Source: Calonectria ilicicola (Eukaryota > Ascomycota > Sordariomycetes > Hypocreales > Nectriaceae). From it: a stretch of 64,000 nucleotides of DNA. The DNA is taken from NCBI GenBank assembly GCA_020809705.1, contig CP085830.1:3410001-3474000 (forward strand), read 5' to 3'. The translations under genes and the position numbers were made by a program. Numbering within the stretch: position 1 is the stretch's first letter; each line of letters begins with the position of its first letter. Of the stretch, positions 23,587 to 34,900 are shown in pieces. The notes under the pieces were generated by a model. It had not been told where the DNA came from. It made no database searches and worked only from the letters and a program-made list of their open reading frames with translations.

Positions 23587-24835
23587 TTATGAACTGTATG
23601 ATTGAACATAATACTAATTCGTCCATGTTAGCTGGGTCTTGATAATGGGGAGGAGTGAGGCAACGACCATACCGTAACAACCGAGTCATCACCAGAGGCA
23701 TCATCATACTGAGGTACATATACGTATAGGATCAGTGCGTGATCATCAGCAAAGCAGGCAATGACCCTGCCCTCCAGCCGACCAACACTCAAGACTCTGC
23801 TCCAATCCTTGCCGTCAACCCGAACAGTAGCCCACCTGTCCGGACCGTCCTCGCGAAACTTGGTACTCGGGTGTTCTTCTACGGGGCAATCTAGCTGAGC
23901 GGGATCCAGCTCTGGGTTTTCGAGGTTGGACCAGACGCTGGATATGTCGGTTGTCTCAGTGGTCATGCGCAGACGTAGGCCGCCATGCATGTTGGCGCTG
24001 AGTTCGAGCTTGGGGGACTTGGTGGCGGCTGTGCCAGCTGCAGAGTTGGACGCAAGTGCGAGCTTGGTGAAGCGGTCCGAGATGGCTTTAAGCTGGAGCA
24101 AGGGCGGTAGTTGGATGTGGACATCAGGCTCGCGAACCTTGGGCTGCATGATGGTCTCAACCGTCTCTGGGTGCAGCACACGAACGGGAATGTCCTGGGT
24201 AATGATCTTTTCGTGCTCGCGACGGAGCGACGTCTCGAGATTCTCTGGTTGGAACATTTCATCATCATCAAAGGGGTCGTCGCCGGTGGCTGTGGACGGC
24301 TTTGCTGGGCCAGGACCGTTGGCAGGGTTGGGTGTAGTGTTGGTGGTGATGGTCATGGAGAGCACAGGCATCCCGTCTTTTTTGGTGAGGCGAAGAGAGG
24401 CGGAGATGCTGTTATGGGCGGATTTGAGGGCGCGCTGGAGGGGCTGGAGGGGCAATTCCAGATTTATTGTGTTGGAAGCCTCTGCGGACTGGATGTGATA
24501 GTTTTCAAAGATGAAGTCCATCGAGAGCGAGCTGTTCACTTGAGTTAGCTAGCTGCTGCGGACTTGCAGACCCTCGCAGGCCAAGCGATTCGCATTGACG
24601 CATCGAAAAAGACATGTACCTACGCCCAGACTTGAGATCCTATGTCGGGAATGACGGTGAAGCGAGCTGTGTCATCGCTCAGGCGCAGCCAGGCAATCTT
24701 CTCGAGGGACGAGAGGGCCGCCGTGAGCTCTGGCAGACGGCTTGGTTAGTTTAAGAGCTACTGGTTGCGGGCTTTAGTGGGACAATTCTCACTGGCAAAG
24801 GTGCGGATGTTCTTTAATTCGGTACGGAATCGCAT
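23587..24835 (-). CDS. HUS1: Hus1 subunit of the 9-1-1 DNA-damage checkpoint clamp
   Basis: Four-exon model: complement of 23587-23613, 23673-24531, 24624-24729 and 24793-24835, 344 aa. The start MRFRTELKNIRTFAK and the block IAWLRLSDDTARFTVIPD are hallmark Hus1 sequence. NTINLELPLQPLQRALKSAH follows in exon 3, and the clamp-type C-terminal strand ends YYVQSYSS. That last exon is only 27 nt; without it the protein would run on with an unrelated tail. The splice between exons 2 and 3 uses GAACAG, 12 nt after a GCTAAC branch word. Family knowledge: Hus1 pairs with Rad9 and Rad1 in a PCNA-like ring that activates checkpoint kinases. An insert with GPGPAKPSTATGDD is likely a disordered loop. Confidence 0.92.
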
Positions 24836-25016
24836 CTTGGGCAGAATCGCATCAATACAAGGCGCGTAAAGTGAGAAGGAGCTGTTGTGGTGGCGCTGTG
24901 ATGAAGCTGGGGAAGCTGGGGTGGGGCACCATTGGCTGTTAGGCAAATGGTCGTACCTCAAAAGCACTAAGCTAGCAGCACATACAATGAATGCACCCCT
25001 TTGAAAGATTGTACTC

Positions 25017-25192
25017 TCTCTACCTTTTCCCACCATCTTCCAGCCAAATTATAAATAAATAAATATTACATAAATAAAGTAAATAAGAAATTTATATATG
25101 GGTTTTGTTTTTGTTTATTTGTTTTCTTTCCTTCCCTATCGGATTGATATCTTCGGGCAGCTGAGTTCCATGCTGCTAAAGGAGAGGAAACC
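25017..25192 (+). repeat. Dispersed repeat copy B
   Basis: The partner of the copy at 16257. The two share the opening CTCTACCTTTTCCCACCATCT, an AT-rich centre and a closing block around GGGCAGCTGAGTTC. The copies lie 8.7 kb apart, flanking SEC16 and HUS1 in the same orientation. Confidence 0.55.
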
Positions 25193-25537
25193 ACAGAGGC
25201 GGCCCGATCTTTCAAGGGGTGCTCAACACCACTCCTCAGACTAACTGGTTCAACATGTCAAAAAGCAACGTCCTGGCAGAGCTCCAGGGGCTCAAATCCT
25301 AGGGCCGCCTCATGGCACACAATGGGATTAACCCGGCGGTCGTCCCTTTCTGGGAATTGGATGATTCGCCGCCGAGCTAAGCATACAGCTAGTTGGGTGT
25401 TGTAGGACGTCGCCCTGTGCAGTTCGCAATTGTCGCAATGCTGAATCGCCATGGTCTTGGCGATTCCTCGATTGATGCTAGGGAGGAGTTGATGTACTTC
25501 TAATTGACCAATTCCCCCCTAGAGTCTCGTCACATCC

Positions 25538-25590
25538 AGCGGATGTTTTCCTCTCCATATTGGAGAGTTGGAGACAGGAAAACATCCGCT
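25538..25590. repeat. Perfect 15-bp inverted repeat with inner hairpin
   Basis: AGCGGATGTTTTCCT (25538-25552) is the exact reverse complement of AGGAAAACATCCGCT (25576-25590). The 23-nt spacer overlaps a second small palindrome, CTCTCCA-TAT-TGGAGAG. It could be the end of a small inverted-repeat element or a structured site. Confidence 0.6.
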
Positions 25591-26760
25591 CCCGTCATGT
25601 GGCTCGGCCACGTTTCGCCCCTAGCATCATCACTTTTGGCCTTTGGTGGCGGGTGGTTTTGGCTTAAAACCCCGACTTTGATGCCGATATCTTCAGCCTT
25701 CCAAGCCTTAAGCTGGGGGAGTGGGTTGGCCGTTTGAGCGCTGGTCCAGCACTCGAAAATTCTCTCCAAAAATTTTTGGAAGAGTTTGTTGGGGATTTTG
25801 ATGTTCTCCTCGTCTAAGAGTGGACGGGTCATCATCCATTCTTCGACTAAGTCGCGTAAACAATTGACCTCGCGGTCGCTCAAATCGCTCAGTTTAGCGA
25901 TCAGTCTTAGTTATCTGATATCAAGTTGGGTCACCTCGGTTCATCATCTCCAGTGTTGGGGAAGCCGTGTGCCTACTGGAGGCGCAAAACGTTCCTCATT
26001 GTAGTCGGTGGAATTGGAGGCGCATGGTGCATCCGAACCGCTGTTGGACATCTTCCCTCCGGGTGTGATTGGATACGTGTACTTTCACCGGGGTAAAACT
26101 GGAAAGTGCAATGCTAAGCAGTAAATATTGGTGGTGTGTGTGAACAGAAGAGAAGGGAAACCAAAGAGAAACCAGACCGGAGCCCCTTTTTGTTTTCCGC
26201 GATTAGCAGTGATTCACTGTAAACGCTTCAATGTTGTTTGCTATAGCCTCCCCTCCCACAATGACGAATGCATATTTTCAATGCTTAGCCTCAACCACCC
26301 ATGGCCAAGAAACCCGCGAAACAAGGTTAAGTTGCAATCTTGTAATAGGAAGCTCGATTGAACAATATACCAAGATAAATACAGTTGAATTGCATCTCCT
26401 GGACCATTGTGCCCCTGCGGCTCCTTCAACTTCACCTTGACTCCCTAAATCATCAATTTGATAGTAGAGTTGAGAAGAAGAAATAACAAGATAAAAAAGT
26501 ATCAGGTGCCACCGTACCTGCAATCTTTGTGATTCTGATGCTTCCCATTTAATCCTTACTCAAACTGTCAATAACAATCGACCAAGACCGAACTCTGTGA
26601 TGAAGAGTACCGCTTGCACCTGCCTAACATTATTTTGTGTTCTGTTAGTACATAAAGAAACTGACCCATATGTTCATTCACCACTAATGCCTTTATCTAG
26701 TCACCACGCGTTTTTGTATTATATTTTTCCATTCACTAAAATATATGATACTCCCTTAAA

Positions 26761-27715
26761 ATGGATGATCCAATTTCTTCTAATATCGAGACAGAGCAAA
26801 GCCAAGATGGATTTGAATTTCAAATCTCGTTTGTAGCTCCAGATGAGCCCAACCCACCTGGAACCCGACCAAGGGTCCAAATGACCGCTGAAACTTATCC
26901 CGCTGAGTTTTACGGGCCTCCTGCATTGGGAGACACCCAGCTGGATGGGCTTCCCCTCTTGGCTCATGCCGCTCTAGTCATGCCGGACCCAGCAGGTCCT
27001 TCAATGGAAGCCCAGCCGGTTTTCAATACTAATGATTCGGTGCGTTATAAGGACAGAATAAGAGACAAAAATCCTGCCACTTTCATGATGAATGAAACTG
27101 ACATGACAACAGTTTGACGAAAACGAGAGGTGCTACCTTTGCTATACAGCTTACGGATGTGCAAGCGAAGCCAAGGCATATCTCCCTTGTGGTCATGTGT
27201 TCGGTCACATTTGTCTTTTTAAGTTGTTAGGCGAAAAGGGGAGAAACATAGAATTGCGATGCCCTCGACGGAACTGCATTTCTCTTGTGCACATATGTGA
27301 CCACATATCCGTGCCTATGATGCATCCCCCTAGCGATGGGGAGAGGTTTATTAGCACTTCTGATCGGAAGATTCCAGGGCCATACGAGGGCTGCGAATCG
27401 CTTCGCGATGGCGATGCCATGGCGACAGTTCGACGCCAAGAGCAACGACTGGAGCAATTACGGCAAGATGAACCCCGAGGCAAAATGTCAACTCAACTCT
27501 TTCGCAAGGTAGGAATCAAAATTTACGAGATCTTATTGCATCAGGCGGCGAAGAAACACCTCCGAGAAAACGTCAAATTTCGCCGTGGCAGACTTTTTGA
27601 TTTGTTGAATACTCTGTCTCCTCAAGCAAGGTCGCGTGGGATGGAGCGGAGTCTACACGTGGAAATACATTGTGGGACAAACAGTGCCAGACAGTTGCTC
27701 ATTGGAGATGATTGA
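26761..27715 (+). CDS. RING-like zinc-finger protein of unknown role
   Basis: Model: 26761-27039 joined to 27113-27715, 293 aa. The intron starts GTGCGT and ends ACAACAG, and the frame closes as NDS-FDENERC. The first ~93 residues are acidic and proline-rich. A RING-like segment follows: CYLC at residues 100-103, CGH at 119-121, GHIC at 124-127 and CPRRNC at 143-148. A standard RING-HC would have Cys at 124 and a C-x2-C final pair; here residue 124 is Gly (His at 125) and the last pair is C-x4-C, so metal binding may be altered. The C-terminal half is basic and helical-looking. E3 ligase activity is possible but unproven. The AT-rich, repeat-bearing surroundings suggest an accessory gene. Confidence 0.6.
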
Positions 27716-28049
27716 GAAGTTGGGTTTCCATTATGAAAAGCGACATTGTTAGAGCGGTATTTCACATAGATTAGCCACAAAATATAATAAAGCGACTTGT
27801 TATACCAAATGCAATTACCGATGAGCTGTTGCGTTAACATGTTGATTTAATCCAGAGCAACTGTGCCATTTCTTAGTATGAGCACCCTGGTCTCGCTGGA
27901 AGGGGTCGATGAAACGTCTTTTGTACTGGAGCAGATGATGAACCCTTCACAAGCTGGTGCGCCAAGACCGGAAAGAAGCAAAAAAACTGCATGGATGTGT
28001 TTATTATTAAAAACGGTTGACGCTTTGAAATTGGGTACTCTAGTCCTTC
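27716..28049. other. Spacer between RING-like gene and small membrane protein gene
   Basis: A 334-bp AT-rich convergent spacer with no supported gene. Confidence 0.6.
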
Positions 28050-28624
28050 CTATCTTCTAAAATTGGCGCTTTGTACAATACGATTCGTCTCGTCGTCGCT
28101 GTCATCTCTGAAACCCTCTTCAAGACTGATTGTGCTGTTAGTACAAGTTTTTAACAGTAGGAATTTCAAGCACTTACTCTCTGCTTAATCTTCTAGCGTT
28201 ATCCGGTCGATTCGTTTGGGTGTCTCTCTCCATTGCGCGCCAGGTTTCCTCGTCGACGTCGCTGAGCTCCTCTCCATCTTCCTCATCGAGGCCAGCGTCG
28301 GAGCTGGCTCTGCTGGAGAAGGCAATGGGCTCTCCGGGTCTCCAGCGAACGGGGAATTGCATCGACGAGAGACGCGCGGTGATGCGCTGGCGCAGAGTCG
28401 AGGTTCCGGAGGAGAGTGTATCGAGAGGGAGGTATTGGCTGTAGCGGTTGCGATAGCGTCGCCAGCCGGGGACGATGACGTAGGTGAGGAGGACGAACAA
28501 GATCAAGGAGATGATAGCGGGCACTATCAGTGTCTGCAGCGCGAGCGTTAGCTGGCCTCTAATTATCACATGTGTCTCTTTGGAGTTCTAATCTGACCTT
28601 GATGACGGAGATGGTGGCACCCAT
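28050..28624 (-). CDS. Small single-pass membrane protein, conserved-looking, unknown function
   Basis: Three-exon model: complement of 28050-28125, 28178-28533 and 28598-28624, 152 aa. Exon 1 is only 27 nt (MGATISVIK). The 64-nt first intron contains GCTAAC; the second uses a perfect GTAAGT donor and a TACTAAC-like branch. A strongly hydrophobic segment at about residues 10-33 (TLIVPAIISLILFVLLTYVI) is followed by a basic WRRYRNRY stretch, so the N terminus probably faces the lumen or outside and the rest the cytosol. The tail is acidic (DEEDGEELSDVDEE, DDSDDE). I do not recognise the family. Without splicing, the last 18 residues change. Confidence 0.72.
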
Positions 28625-29417
28625 GATGGCGGACGGGCCGGGCTAACCGAGGGCGCGGGAGAGCAATGGATAGAGTGAATGAGCGGCGCGCTGGCAGAGT
28701 GCGATGTCGGTGTTTGATCGTCTGCAGTCTAGGCAAGCCTACAAGCCCTCCCCCCCTTTGCGCGGCGACAAAGAAAGTCGGGATGGTTTCTTTGGTGGAG
28801 GGCAGCCTATTCCTGCGCACCGGGGGGATACCGTCGTACCCCGGAGCTTGGATTACGTGTGGGCGGGTCTCGTTCTCGTTGGCGGCGTTGGCGTTGGCGT
28901 TAAGGTGTAGCACGAGCCACACTGCGGAATATGGACGGACTGCCGTGGCGGAGCTGAAGCAAGCGTGACGGAACACATGGCCACGCGACTCAATGGTGAG
29001 TGATTGGAAGTAAAAATAAGTAAGTTCAAAGAACTAGCTTGAACTAAATGTGCTATTGGGATAGCATAAGGCTGGATTCTTGTAAATACGTATTTTCGGT
29101 TGCCGTTGTTCTATGGAACCTGGCGCTTATGCTATGTCATGGTTGCGTGTGCCTTCGTCGCCCTCACAGTGAAAGAGTTGTGTCAACGCCATTAAGCCTC
29201 GCTAGCACCCACTGACGCACTCCACTTGCTGCTTGCCACCGCTGCGGAGTTTACTAAGTTATTATTAGGCCGACGCATGCTTGCAGGAGACATGCACATG
29301 GCGAGCCGGTAGCAGAGGGTATCCCGGTTTGCATTTGCCATGTGTCTGCAAGGCATGCTCTATCTCTGCAAGCTAAAACACCAGGGCCGCCAGTAAGTGC
29401 TTTTGGGGAAGTAATAC

Positions 29418-29437
29418 GTATGTATGTATGTATGTAT
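29418..29437 (+). repeat. (GTAT)n microsatellite
   Basis: About five tandem copies of a TATG/GTAT tetranucleotide. Confidence 0.8.
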
Positions 29438-30788
29438 CCCGTCCATGTCAGATGCTACAGTGCTAGATTTTTTATTTTCTCCCACATGCTCGGGGAGCTG
29501 ATTCTATGGAGGCCGCCAACTTGGGAGATGAATACCTCTCTACCCTCCCCCCTAAGCTAGACCCGTGTAAGCGGGCAGCTAGAAGGTCTGGGGAAGACGT
29601 TGGGAAAACGCCTCAGGGCAGAACGAAAATAAATTCTTGAAAACGACCGAAATGAGAAAATCACAATTTGTCCTCTGGGCCGGCAAGGGTGCAGAAAGGG
29701 GAAGCAGAAAACAGGGAGAAGTAAAATTCGGCGATTGGGTTTGCGGGACGCAAAAACATCCCGAACATTCCTGCAACTCTTCATCCCCCTTTGGCGCCAT
29801 AGCCGTTTGATCAGGAAGAAACATGGGTGTATCAGGGGTCACTGCCGGATTGTCCAGAATGTGGAATTGCCAGAACAAGCATGGCGGCTTGCTAATGATG
29901 GAAGTTTGACAGCACTACTAGCACTCAAGGAGCTTGGTTAGGAATTAAGAGCTCAGCATCTGGGCAATGTAGGTTTGCCAAGCTGCAGCATCAATCGCAA
30001 GCACTCATTCCCGCTGGCCAGATGCCGGCTGGGGCCAAAATGGACATTGGGCGCCATCGCCGGCGCCAGCACCACCATCAGGTACGAGGGCCCAATCTAA
30101 TGTCGCCGTCCCTGGTCCCATCCCCAACTCCACCCAATACGCAACCCCAGCCAGCCAATACCATCATGGCGCCTCCTAAAGTAGACAGGCTGATCCATCC
30201 CTGTGGTCCATCTCGACGTGTCTGGTCCCGGGTGCAAGAGCCGTAACCATCCGTTTACTTAGTCTTCTTTGACCTGAGTGGACGACCACCGACTTCAGGG
30301 AGGCAAACTAACGATAAATTTATGGATAAAGAAAGGGAGACTGGACAAACCACACATCGCTTACAAGTTTGCCGCTCCCTTGTCCCAAAGCAATCATAGA
30401 CAAAGCACTTTTTTTTTTTTTCTAAACGGATTGCAGAGCACCGAGGTGAGGTGAGATTTCCTTTTTGAGCCATTCTTCAGGGGGTGACACTTATTTGGCT
30501 TTCCGCCCTTTTTTCTTCACATCCCGTCAACACGCTTCATGCCAAACAGCTTGCTCACCCCTCGGAGATTTTGATTCATAGCGTGGTTAAGGAGAGGAGC
30601 GAGAAAGAGAGAGAGGGGACGACAGCCAGCTAGGAAGCTAGCAGCTCTTTAGTGTTTTATGGTTGATCGCCAGCGCGAGCTGAAATTGTTGACTGGGCGG
30701 ACATGTTGATCTTCTCGGCCGAATCTGCATTTCAATTTAGCCAGACGAAGAGACATTGTACAGGATGGCCTGGGATGGCCTGGGGTAA

Positions 30789-30830
30789 GATAGGATAGGA
30801 TAGGATAGGATAGGATAGGATAGGATAGGA
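30789..30830 (+). repeat. (ATAGG)n microsatellite followed by a poly-A run
   Basis: About eight tandem copies of the pentanucleotide ATAGG, ending in a 12-nt A tract. Confidence 0.9.
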
Positions 30831-31090
30831 AAAAAAAAAAACCAAATACATGTACATGGATACCTTGGGTAGGATAGGGGGCAGCAACGCATACTCTGGT
30901 GTGAGGTGTCCCACTGAGTAGCCGCCCTGCTCCGTTCTCGACTCAAGGAGTACCCCACCCTTCGATGGCGCTGTGCGGCCCCTCCACCCTCCCAGTGCCA
31001 CAGCGTCCCCGGCGCGTCTTCAGTGGCCGTGGCAGCCGGCGGCTAAGCTTAGCTGCGAGGTATCCGGACCGCAGTCGTCAGTGAGTAGTT

Positions 31091-31138
31091 ACCTGCTTGG
31101 CTACCTGCTTGGCTACCTGCTTGGCCACCTGCTTGGGA
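31091..31138 (+). repeat. Four-copy 12-bp tandem repeat upstream of the formin
   Basis: Four head-to-tail copies of ACCTGCTTGGCT; the third and fourth differ only in their last two bases. It lies about 800 bp before the formin ATG, either in the promoter or at the start of the leader. Confidence 0.9.
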
Positions 31139-31930
31139 CCACTCTCCACTAACCTGCTAACCACTACCCGCTGCAATAATTGACAACGCCATGGCCGAAC
31201 CCCCCCAACCCTTGTCTCGCCTTACCTACCCTTGCTCCCGTCTTGCTCGACTCGACCCTTCACCATCCACCGCCGTCCTAATCCAGGAGCCAACCCCGAC
31301 CGCATCAAATCTTCCCCCCGGGAGGGCATCTCTCGCTTCCACTCCTTCTCTCCATGCGTGCTGTTGCTGCTGTCGCAGTGCTTGCTGAGCTCCAATAGCG
31401 CTACAGCAAACTGCTGCCGTCACCGCCCTGTATATTCGTGACGCATTAACCCTTTGTCCTCCTTCTTGCTTCACCCACATACACCCATTTGATTTGTGTG
31501 TGGCTCTCCGCATACGCATAACGGGAGACTCCCACACACCCCCCTTCCCTAATCCATATCCACACTCACATCCGCATCCACATCCACCTCCAACACTGCG
31601 CGAAACCAACTTCGCTCCATCATCGCACGCACCCACTCCCGACCCAAGTTTCGAGTTTAAACGGCACGCCGCCCGTCGACTTGGACCCCTCCTGTCAACT
31701 CAACTCAATCTAGTCCGTTCCTTGTGCGTTCCGGCCGACCACCATCCTGCTGCTTCCCATCATGCGAGCGGCCCCGGGCCAGCAAACCGTCGACCTCACA
31801 CGTTTCACCTAGTCGCCGTAACCTTCCTGCGGCTCCTCTTGCATAGCACCGCACCTGGCCGCGACCTTCGAATACGATTTCTACCTAAAACAACCACTGC
31901 GGCCACCACCGCACCGACGCCGCCTTCGCC

Positions 31931-34900
31931 ATGTCCGCAGACAAGTCGAGGCAGTCCTCTGGCGGCCGCTCTCTGTTCTCCCGCAGCAAGCACAAAGACA
32001 AGCGCTATACCGACGATGCCAAGTACCCGCCCGACGATGCTTCCAGCTACCGATCCTCGCGCCATCACAGAGACTCGTCCAACGTTTCCATTGACCACTC
32101 AGATTCCGCAGATGGCGGCATTAACAACATGGCCGGGGTCATGTCTTCAATCCCCTATGACGGTGTTGCTGGTAATTCCCGGGCCGCAAACCCCGACTAC
32201 GTGCCCAAGGGTGAGCAGATGCCAGTGCGCCGCGAACCCCTCCCGCACCACCTTAATAATAAAGGCATGGACTTCCACCAATACCCCAGCTTTGACGTGC
32301 CCTCCCAAGCTGGTGGCTCCCTCTCCCCCGGCCGGTCGACCGCTTCCAGCAACGTCACCATGGCTTCAACAGGCCGCCAGGCCCAATACCAGCAATGGGG
32401 CCCAGCAACTCGAGGCTCCGCCGGATCAGCAAACAACGGCCGATACGATCCCTACCCAGCTCCCAACGGACGTGGCTCCGCCGACAACCTCAGCATTTAT
32501 ACAGGTAACCAAGGCCATGCCGGTGATAGGACCTCTCGCTCATCATTTTCAGCACAAGCAGGTGCTTCAGGCCATAGTCCCTACAACAACTCACAACAAG
32601 GTCAGCGCTTGACCAAGTTCCCCGGACCCGGAAACGGCGCCAACGGCCACGATGGCTTTCACTTTCCCAAACCAGACGACGACAATGTGGTCGAGCAAAT
32701 GTTCCTCCAGCTCATGCAGAAGCGAGGGTGGCACAATCTGCCCGAGCAGGCCCGGCGACAGATGATGGCTTACCCCTCGCAGAAGAAATGGACCCTCTTA
32801 TACCAGGACCGACTTACCGAATGGCAGGGCGAACAAAGGCGTAGGCAGAGTGCTCGCCCGAACCAGTATGCGGCTCCCGACATCATGACCTACTCGGACG
32901 AGGAAGGAACCCCCGAGTGGTATGTGAGACGGATCATGGAGGATAGGCTTGACGTGAAGGGCATGGGAAGTTTGGAAGTCAACTTGAGAACTCAGCAGAT
33001 CGGCTGGGTCAAGAGGTTTGTCGAGTGCCAGGGCCAGGTCGCCCTGATGACCTTGCTGCTTAAGATCAACCGCAAGATAGCTCAGGGCCCTGCCGCACCC
33101 GTCAACAACCACCAACATGGCGATAAGAATCTTGACCGCGAGTACGACATTATTAAGTGTGTTAAGGCTCTTATGAACAACAAATTCGGTGCCGATGATG
33201 CTCTCGTTCACCAAAAAGTCATGGTGGCTTTGGCCACATCCCTCGTCTCCCCTCGTCTCACCACCAGGAAACTCGTTAGCGAAATCCTCACCTTCCTCTG
33301 TACCTGGGGTGAGAACGGTGAGGGCCACCTCAAGGTTATTCAAGCTTTGGACGAGGTCAAGACTCAGAGTGGAGAGAATGGCCGATTCGATGCTTGGATG
33401 CGCCTGGTGGAAGTCACCGTGGATGGACGTGGAAAGATGGGCAGTCTGGTCGGTGCTAGCGAAGAGGTTCGCACAGGCGGTATTGGCATGGAGAACCTGC
33501 TCATGGAATATGCCGTGGCCACCCTCTTCCTCATCAACATGATTGTTGACCAGCCCGAGAAGGATCTGCAGTTGCGAATTCACATCAGGGCGCAGTTTAC
33601 AGCATGTGGTATCAAGCGAGTTCTCCACAAGATGGAGGGATTCCAATATGAGCTCCTCGACAAGCAAATCGAGCGCTTCCGCACCAACGAGGCTATCGAC
33701 TATGAGGATATGCTTGAGAGGGAGAACAGCAGCATCAAGGACAACGTTGAGGGAGAGGTGAAGGATCTATCGGATCCTGTGCAAATTGCTGATGCAATTC
33801 AGCAACGCCTCGTCGGAACGAAGACGCAAGACTACTTCATTTCGGCACTGCAGCATCTCCTGCTCATCCGTGCTAATGATGGGGAAGAGCGACTTCGATT
33901 GTTCCAGCTGGTTGATTCCATGCTCAGTTATGTTGCTATGGATCGCCGACTACCCAATATGGATCTCAAGCAGAGCCTCAACTTTACCGTTCAGAGTCTG
34001 CTGGACAAGCTACACACAGACTCAGAGGCCCGCCAAGCGCAAGATGAGTCGCTAGAATCGCGGCAGATTGCCGAGGCCGCAATGGCAGAACGTGATGAAA
34101 TGCGGGCAAGGTTAGAGTTGGGCGCCGATGGATTAGTCGCCAAGCTTCAAAGGCAGCTCGACGAGCAGACTCGATTCATTGAAGCTCAAAGACGGCAAGC
34201 AGAAGGTTTGAAGGGAGAGCTGGAAAACCTCCAGACTGTGCGTGCAAAAGAAGCCCAGCGCAATGAGCTCGAAACTCGAGAGCTTTATCTCATGCTTCGT
34301 GATGCTCAGGACGTGGCTGCTTCCAAAGCTGTTAAGAACAGCGCCAAGCCTGGATCAAGCCCAGATCCTGCTCAAATGCAGGGCATTCTGGACCGTGAGC
34401 GCCTCATGGAGCGCCTCCAGATGCAGATTGAACGACAAAAGACGCAGTATAAGCTTGAGGGTCGTGTATGGGGTGATGCAGTGGGTCCATCGGACCGCCT
34501 CAGAGCTCTTCGAGAAGAGATGGAGGGTGATGTTCCAACCACACCCCCTGGCGGTGGCACACCACCCCGAGACTTTACCAACAGCGTCCTGGGCAGCATT
34601 CACCGATCCACCAAGATTCCCCGCAAGCCTATTAAGCGCCGCGCTGAAGATGGCGAGCCGATTGACGAGGGCGAGGAAACTGAAGGCGAGATAGGCGAGG
34701 ATGGCGTTGTGTATGAGAAGCCTAGAATCGTTCAGATGAAACGACCAATGATCGACCCCAAGCAGCAGGGAGCCTTGCTTGGAGAAATCGGGTCCAGGGT
34801 CAAGAAGTACGATGCCAGTGATTCTGAGGATGATGAGACAACCCCTGGTCCTTCTCATCCCAGCATTGAGTCGCCTATTACACCACCTGCCGACGGAGAA

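Larger units (their letters stand above)
24836..26760. other. Intergenic region with repeat copy B and an inverted repeat
   Basis: Between the HUS1 start and the RING-like gene. It holds repeat copy B (about 25017-25192) and a 15-bp inverted repeat (25538-25590). A minus-strand open stretch at 25530-25883 has no ATG at its head and no recognised domain; it may be a relic. The mixture looks like decayed mobile DNA. Confidence 0.5.
28625..31930. other. Long intergenic region upstream of the formin gene
   Basis: 3.3 kb without a supported gene. It contains simple repeats (GTAT near 29418, ATAGG near 30789, a 12-bp tandem at 31091). The last ~700 bp are CT- and C-rich and probably include the long formin leader, with an upstream ATG at 31191 heading a 65-codon frame. 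Other open frames here are short and featureless. Confidence 0.55.

Noticed and set aside
25530..25883. 117-codon minus-strand open stretch with acidic, gene-like composition
   Set aside because: No ATG start, contains the perfect inverted repeat, and could not be joined to neighbouring frames with credible splice sites. Possible relic, not called as a gene.
31191..31388. Upstream ATG frame as a separate gene
   Set aside because: No domain, C-rich leader composition, and other frames overlap. Treated only as a possible upstream frame of the formin transcript.
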